This document shows, in pieces, positions 8,405-11,810 of a stretch of 11,810 nt of DNA. The translations under genes and the position numbers were made by a program. Every line of letters begins with the position of its first letter. The stretch's first letter is position 1. This DNA is from Discostella pseudostelligera (taxonomy: Eukaryota; Bacillariophyta; Thalassiosirophyceae; Thalassiosirales; Thalassiosiraceae): NCBI GenBank assembly GCA_036940085.1, contig JALLBK010001045.1, positions 1 through 11,810 of the forward strand, given 5' to 3'. Under the pieces are notes generated by a model that saw only the letters and a program-made list of their open reading frames with translations, was not told where the DNA came from and did not search any database.

Positions 8405-10009
8405 TCATTCGGATTGGGCTATACTGTTGGTTACAAAGAAGTGATCTCCGTCTACCACCGTTAGCCGCCTCCTATCCTTCGCCGGCGTCGATGTCTTCTT
8501 TGGCATGGAATTGATTTTGCCATTGATCACGAACAACGGATTGGGGTTCTTCAACACATCATCATTCACGGTAATGCCATCATGATAAGTTTTCAGCTTT
8601 TTCCTCAAATCGTCCTCTCGTTCCTTCAATTTGAGTACATTTCTTTCCAGAGTCAGAACATCCAGTTGTGCAATATTGTACTTGTTCCAAAAATGATGCG
8701 TCGTATCTCCTAATCGGCCCATGCAATTAATTATAATTGCTTTTTGTTCACTCTTGTGCTTTGCTCCGGAAAAATCTTCTCCGTCATCACCATTTGATGG
8801 CATATCACTTGGAAACGTTGAACCACGAAGCATGGATGCGAACTTCTCTCTGGACGATTCCATCTGTTGGCAAAACAATGCTATCTTCTCCACCCGCACT
8901 GCGACTGCACATTGTAGTTGCAATGCCTCTTTCTGCTCATTCGCCCGCCGGATTAAGTCCGCCAACCTTGTCTGCTGCTCCTCTCGGAATCTTGTCATCT
9001 CCGTTTGCATCAGGTTTAACTTTGCAATTGCCCGTGACTTTCGTGCCAACAACTCTTCGTGTATCTCTTGTATTTGTGCCTCCTCCTGCATGGATATCAA
9101 TTGAAAACGCTGTATCTCCCGTTGGAGTGTGCTAGCATGCTTCATCTTAGATGCAACATCTTTCCGCAGTGCATCGTCCTTGGATTTCAATTGAGCGTAT
9201 GCCGTCCTGGTGCCATTCGTATTCTGAGCGAATTCATCATGTGTCTCTTGGAGCTGACATTCTATTTCTTTGATCTTTGAATCGAAGTTCGAACGAACAT
9301 CTTTCATTTGGTCAACATTGCGTCTCTTAACTGTATCTAATTCGTTCCAATGTTTTTGGTGCAATGACTGAATCTCGGCATCATTCATTGCCTCGTGACG
9401 CTGTAGAAACAGACGAATCACTTCCTTTTCATGATCATACTGCGCATTGATCGCCGCCAAGTCTGAGTGAGATTGAGACTGCAGCGAGGAAACTCTAGCA
9501 CGGAAATCATGCTCGAGTTTCGCCACCTGATCATTATGAATGGCAATCAACTCCTCAATTCGTTTTCTGTTTGTGACTCTAGCATTTTGATGCAGTCTTA
9601 GCAAGTCCTGAATTCCAGTCTGATATGAGTCTATCACTTGCTTTTTCCACGCGACATTCTCATCATGATGTTGTATGAGCTGTGGTAGTTCGTCGTGCAG
9701 TTCTTGAAATTTCTCTTTAACGAGCACTTGTCTCCAATTACTTCGAAGTTGCAAACGATGAATATTAGATGATACGAGTTCGTGGTCGAGTTTCTCGATG
9801 ACCGATCCATTGGTACTGCCACTCGGATATGGATGATACTGAGCACCGTCGATCAGATTCTTCGGTGCCTCGTCGCCAACAGAGGACGATTCCGCATCCA
9901 ATTCTACCATTTGAATTTCGAAGCAATCGATTCGTCGCTTGATCCCAAAGAAGGAAGTTCCGATTTTAAAAGATTCAGATGAAACTGTTCCAACGAACCG
10001 CGCCTTCAT
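8405..10009 (-). CDS. DRC2: Dynein regulatory complex subunit 2 (CCDC65)
   Basis: A single-exon 534-residue protein, close to the usual 480-550 of the family. DRC2 pairs with DRC1 to form the base-plate coiled coil of the nexin-dynein regulatory complex (N-DRC), which links outer doublet microtubules in motile flagella and controls the dynein arms. Seen here: a variable N-terminus, the conserved entry helix around 85-110 (IHRLQLRSNWRQVL), near-continuous coiled coil at about 90-395, a low-complexity break at 397-420, and the C-terminal signature: HHFWNKYNIAQLDVLTLE (438-455) followed by LKTYHDGITVNDDVL (472-486) and NPNPLFVINGK. I identify the family mainly from this C-terminal block. The first Met (10009) gives the 534-residue form; Met34 (MVELDAES) is an alternative start that would drop a poorly conserved leader. 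Presence of this gene implies a life stage with a motile flagellum, in a diatom the male gamete. Expression would then be expected only in sexual stages. Confidence 0.88.
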   Translation of the reverse strand: MKARFVGTVSSESFKIGTSFFGIKRRIDCFEIQMVELDAESSSVGDEAPKNLIDGAQYHPYPSGSTNGSVIEKLDHELVSSNIHRLQLRSNWRQVLVKEKFQELHDELPQLIQHHDENVAWKKQVIDSYQTGIQDLLRLHQNARVTNRKRIEELIAIHNDQVAKLEHDFRARVSSLQSQSHSDLAAINAQYDHEKEVIRLFLQRHEAMNDAEIQSLHQKHWNELDTVKRRNVDQMKDVRSNFDSKIKEIECQLQETHDEFAQNTNGTRTAYAQLKSKDDALRKDVASKMKHASTLQREIQRFQLISMQEEAQIQEIHEELLARKSRAIAKLNLMQTEMTRFREEQQTRLADLIRRANEQKEALQLQCAVAVRVEKIALFCQQMESSREKFASMLRGSTFPSDMPSNGDDGEDFSGAKHKSEQKAIIINCMGRLGDTTHHFWNKYNIAQLDVLTLERNVLKLKEREDDLRKKLKTYHDGITVNDDVLKNPNPLFVINGKINSMPKKTSTPAKDRRRLTVVDGDHFFVTNSIAQSE

Positions 10010-10324
10010 TGCCAGCCCACCTCACTCCTCCCGAAGACGAAGGTCGTTCTCCGGAACATCCGCAAACACTACCTACTTGATCCTCAAAACATGGTGATGA
10101 GAGATGAGCTTCCCTCATCTAGCGCAAACACAATAGTTAAATACATTACTTTTCTGTTCATGAAATAATTCAGCGACAGTTCATGAACATCCAACACACA
10201 TCAATGTCGAAGAGAACGATTCCCTCGCTCTACCACACTCGATTCATCTCATTCTTCTGTTCAAAAATCAAAGCAGTGTCCGTCAATTTCTACTAAATAA
10301 GCATACCGAGACGCTTCAATTGGC
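10010..10324 (-). promoter_or_regulatory. Upstream region of DRC2 and 3'UTR of the membrane-protein gene
   Basis: These 315 bases hold no gene that I can support. Two TTCATGAA palindromes within matching GTTCATGAA units (10156-10164 and 10179-10187) lie 23 bases apart, about 150-180 bases upstream of the DRC2 start codon. The second extends to a perfect 10-base palindrome, GTTCATGAAC. They are candidate transcription-factor sites. The rest is unremarkable, moderately AT-rich sequence. Confidence 0.45.
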
Positions 10325-11552
10325 TTATGTAATTGGAGGAAGTTCCGGATTCTCATACTCTCCAGTAGATTTCTTCTTCGGACTCGCCGGATCCTCATCA
10401 TCGTCGTCATCCTCATCATCACTCGCCTCCCCATCGGTAATCTTACCATCCGGTCCAATAATTGTTTCCTTCACACTCCCATCCACCGTCAATTTCATCA
10501 GGTAGGCAAACAATACAATATTGAGCATAAGCAAAAGCGCCCACGTAATTTTCTTCAACCCCAACAGACCAAAGATTGTAATGATTAAGATTAATAAAGC
10601 AAAGATGCCAAGGATGTGGGATTGTTGTAGGCCAGCGGCGGAGATGGCAGCTTGTTCGAGGAGGGAGTCCTTGTTGGACATTTTTTGACGCTTTTTGATG
10701 ATGGCGATGAGCATTCCCAAGCCTATTTTTAGTTTCAAGGAGTGGTTCGAGTAAGAATGGGATGACAAGGTTGAGTTTGAGATCATCTTTTGGTTGGTTA
10801 CATTGTGTGAAATTCTTACCAAAGAGACTGAGAATGCTAAGCAGAACCTTATCTGCCTTATTCCACCCCTCCCTCGCCCCGTTACTGTCCTTGGCCAACA
10901 ATTGACATTTGTCATTACAAGTCTGCTTGTACTCCCACATGGCACTGCATAACGGTGCATTCATCTGCTTGTTCTCAAAATACTGGTCATCAATCTGATC
11001 ATCATTCTTATCCGCCCAAATAACGCACGGCATACACTTGTTGAACGTAATTGAGAAGTCAATCTGAACATTGGCATCGTCATACCCATTCACTACCGAG
11101 GGTGTGGTGCATTGCGCATCCGAATATATGTTCACAGCGAGCATACTCGAACTATCATCATTGCACCCCAGCTGCAGATAGTAATTCACACCATTGACTT
11201 CCTTCAATGTGCAAGATAGATAATTGTACGCATTGGGATAATTGAATTCCTCGCCAGAATCGGCGGCATTATCGGCCAATTGCTCCACGTAGGCATTGAC
11301 AAAGGTGGGTACCGACGTGACATACACACCCGTGGGTGTGTCTGTGCAGTGATTGGAGTATTGTTCGTACATGGAATACATGATTTGATCGTTGCTGTTG
11401 TACTTGATGCATTTTTTGGGTAGGATGGCGTAATTGGTCCAATATTCGATGGAGGATTCGTCGTTGGCGGCACTGACGACGGTGACGGTAGTGGTGAATG
11501 ACACCGCGATTATGATGATGAGAAGGAGTGATAGGGGCCGTGATCTCGCCAT
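10325..11552 (-). CDS. Secretory-pathway membrane protein with Cys-rich lumenal domain and acidic tail (two exons)
   Basis: Exons 11552-10820 and 10722-10325 join to 376 residues. Residues 1-28 form a clear signal peptide (basic MARSR start, LLLIIII core, VSA cleavage motif). Residues 30-230 form a lumenal or extracellular domain with ten cysteines (48, 69, 114, 130, 148, 173, 176, 202, 212, 216), an even number compatible with five disulfides, and a CMPC motif at 173-176. Membrane segments lie at about 236-253, followed by KKRQK, then 281-300 and 304-322. The tail is acidic (EASDDEDDDDDED, 343-355) and then PKKK-containing, probably cytosolic. I recall similar proteins only in diatoms, as secreted or membrane proteins of unknown function; some diatom secretory proteins are linked to silica or cell wall, but nothing here proves that. 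The exon junction falls inside the first membrane segment (SLF-G-LGML). Confidence 0.8.
10723..10819 (-). other. Intron of the membrane-protein gene (97 nt)
   Basis: On the minus strand a GTAAGA donor at 10819 and an AAATAG acceptor ending at 10723 split a Gly codon (G|GC). Splicing joins the end of exon 1 (LLSILSLF) to GLGMLIAIIKKR, making one continuous hydrophobic segment and connecting the lumenal domain to the two further membrane helices. Unspliced reading loses the membrane anchor. Confidence 0.9.
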
Positions 11553-11684
11553 GATTGTATTAAATATTATTGTAGCGTTTTCTCAATTCTTTGAAGTTTA
11601 TTGTGCAAATAGAGCTGGCTAGGAGGGATCGACCGAAGAAGAAGGAGTAATAATCATAGTAGAGGTGTTGTAGGAACGACTACG
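11553..11684 (-). promoter_or_regulatory. Upstream region of the membrane-protein gene
   Basis: This 132-bp gap lies between the start codon at 11552 and the apparent stop codon of the next minus-strand frame at 11687-11685. It must contain the 5'UTR and at least the core promoter. The first 50 bases upstream of the ATG are AT-rich. No specific motif can be assigned. Confidence 0.35.
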
Positions 11685-11810
11685 TCAGATAGTTTTTGTC
11701 ATTGTCGAGATGGCGAACCATAATATAATGCAGAGTGCCACAAATGCAACACCAGAGAAGAATAGAAGAAAGCCATTGGTGATAGGGAGGTTCGATACGA
11801 TGCGCTTACC
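11685..11810 (-). CDS. C-terminal end of a possible membrane protein, entering from the right edge
   Basis: On the minus strand a frame open from the right edge encodes 41 residues and ends at TGA (11687-11685). It contains one strongly hydrophobic stretch, FLLFFSGVAFVALCIILWFA, followed by a short polar end (ISTMTKTI). This is typical of a C-terminal transmembrane helix. The first bases read GGTAAGC, which could instead be a splice donor, in which case the stretch would be intronic. The family cannot be identified from this little. Confidence 0.4.
   Translation of the reverse strand, partial: GKRIVSNLPITNGFLLFFSGVAFVALCIILWFAISTMTKTI

Noticed and set aside
8721..9280. Plus-strand Cys/Ser/Leu-rich frames opposite DRC2
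   Set aside because: They are complements of the well-supported DRC2 coiled coil and overlap each other in different frames.
11710..11810. Plus-strand frame starting MANHNIMQS at the right edge
   Set aside because: It is the complement of the minus-strand hydrophobic stretch. Its composition is unspecific, whereas the opposite strand encodes a clear membrane helix followed by a stop; not excluded, only less likely.

Overview
The window looks like nuclear DNA of a protist alga, most likely a centric diatom (Thalassiosira/Skeletonema/Cyclotella-like). Four observations support this: short (83-123 nt) GT-AG spliceosomal introns with GTAAG donors; a degraded member of a KCTD-type BTB family that I recall as expanded in diatoms; a secreted/membrane protein of a type I recall only from diatoms; and a flagellar gene, which fits a lineage whose male gametes carry a flagellum. 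The species assignment is inference. There are no operons, CRISPR arrays, rRNA or tRNA genes that I can see.

Layout. (1) 1-1270, minus strand: a damaged KCTD-like BTB gene (about 281-1270). It carries a frameshift and a nonsense codon in its coiled-coil linker and its BTB domain is cut short. It abuts an unidentified open frame (278 to the left edge). (2) 1271-1458: divergent intergenic region with a GAC/GAT-rich tract and an (AG)11 microsatellite. (3) 1459-5873, plus: a 1443-residue coiled-coil protein with one 83-nt intron, a low-complexity N-terminus, two copies of a short helical module, a roughly 300-residue coiled coil and an Arg/Asp/Ser-rich tail. (4) 5874-6842: non-coding, with a duplicated 3'UTR segment and a cluster of GCAGATG motifs. 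(5) 6843-8115, plus: a three-exon gene whose spliced product (351 aa) carries a basic NLS-like motif and a PAS-like domain that only becomes visible when both introns are removed. (6) 8405-10009, minus, convergent with the PAS gene: single-exon DRC2/CCDC65, a subunit of the nexin-dynein regulatory complex of motile flagella. (7) 10325-11552, minus: a two-exon gene for a secretory-pathway protein with a signal peptide, a Cys-rich lumenal domain, three membrane segments and an acidic tail. (8) 11685 to the right edge, minus: the apparent C-terminal end of another membrane protein.

The genes do not form an obvious pathway; each has its own promoter region. The points most worth following are the fossil coding sequence inside a possible new intron of the BTB gene, the unknown repeat-module coiled-coil protein, the PAS protein with no recognisable DNA-binding domain, and the retention of an N-DRC gene with paired palindromes upstream.
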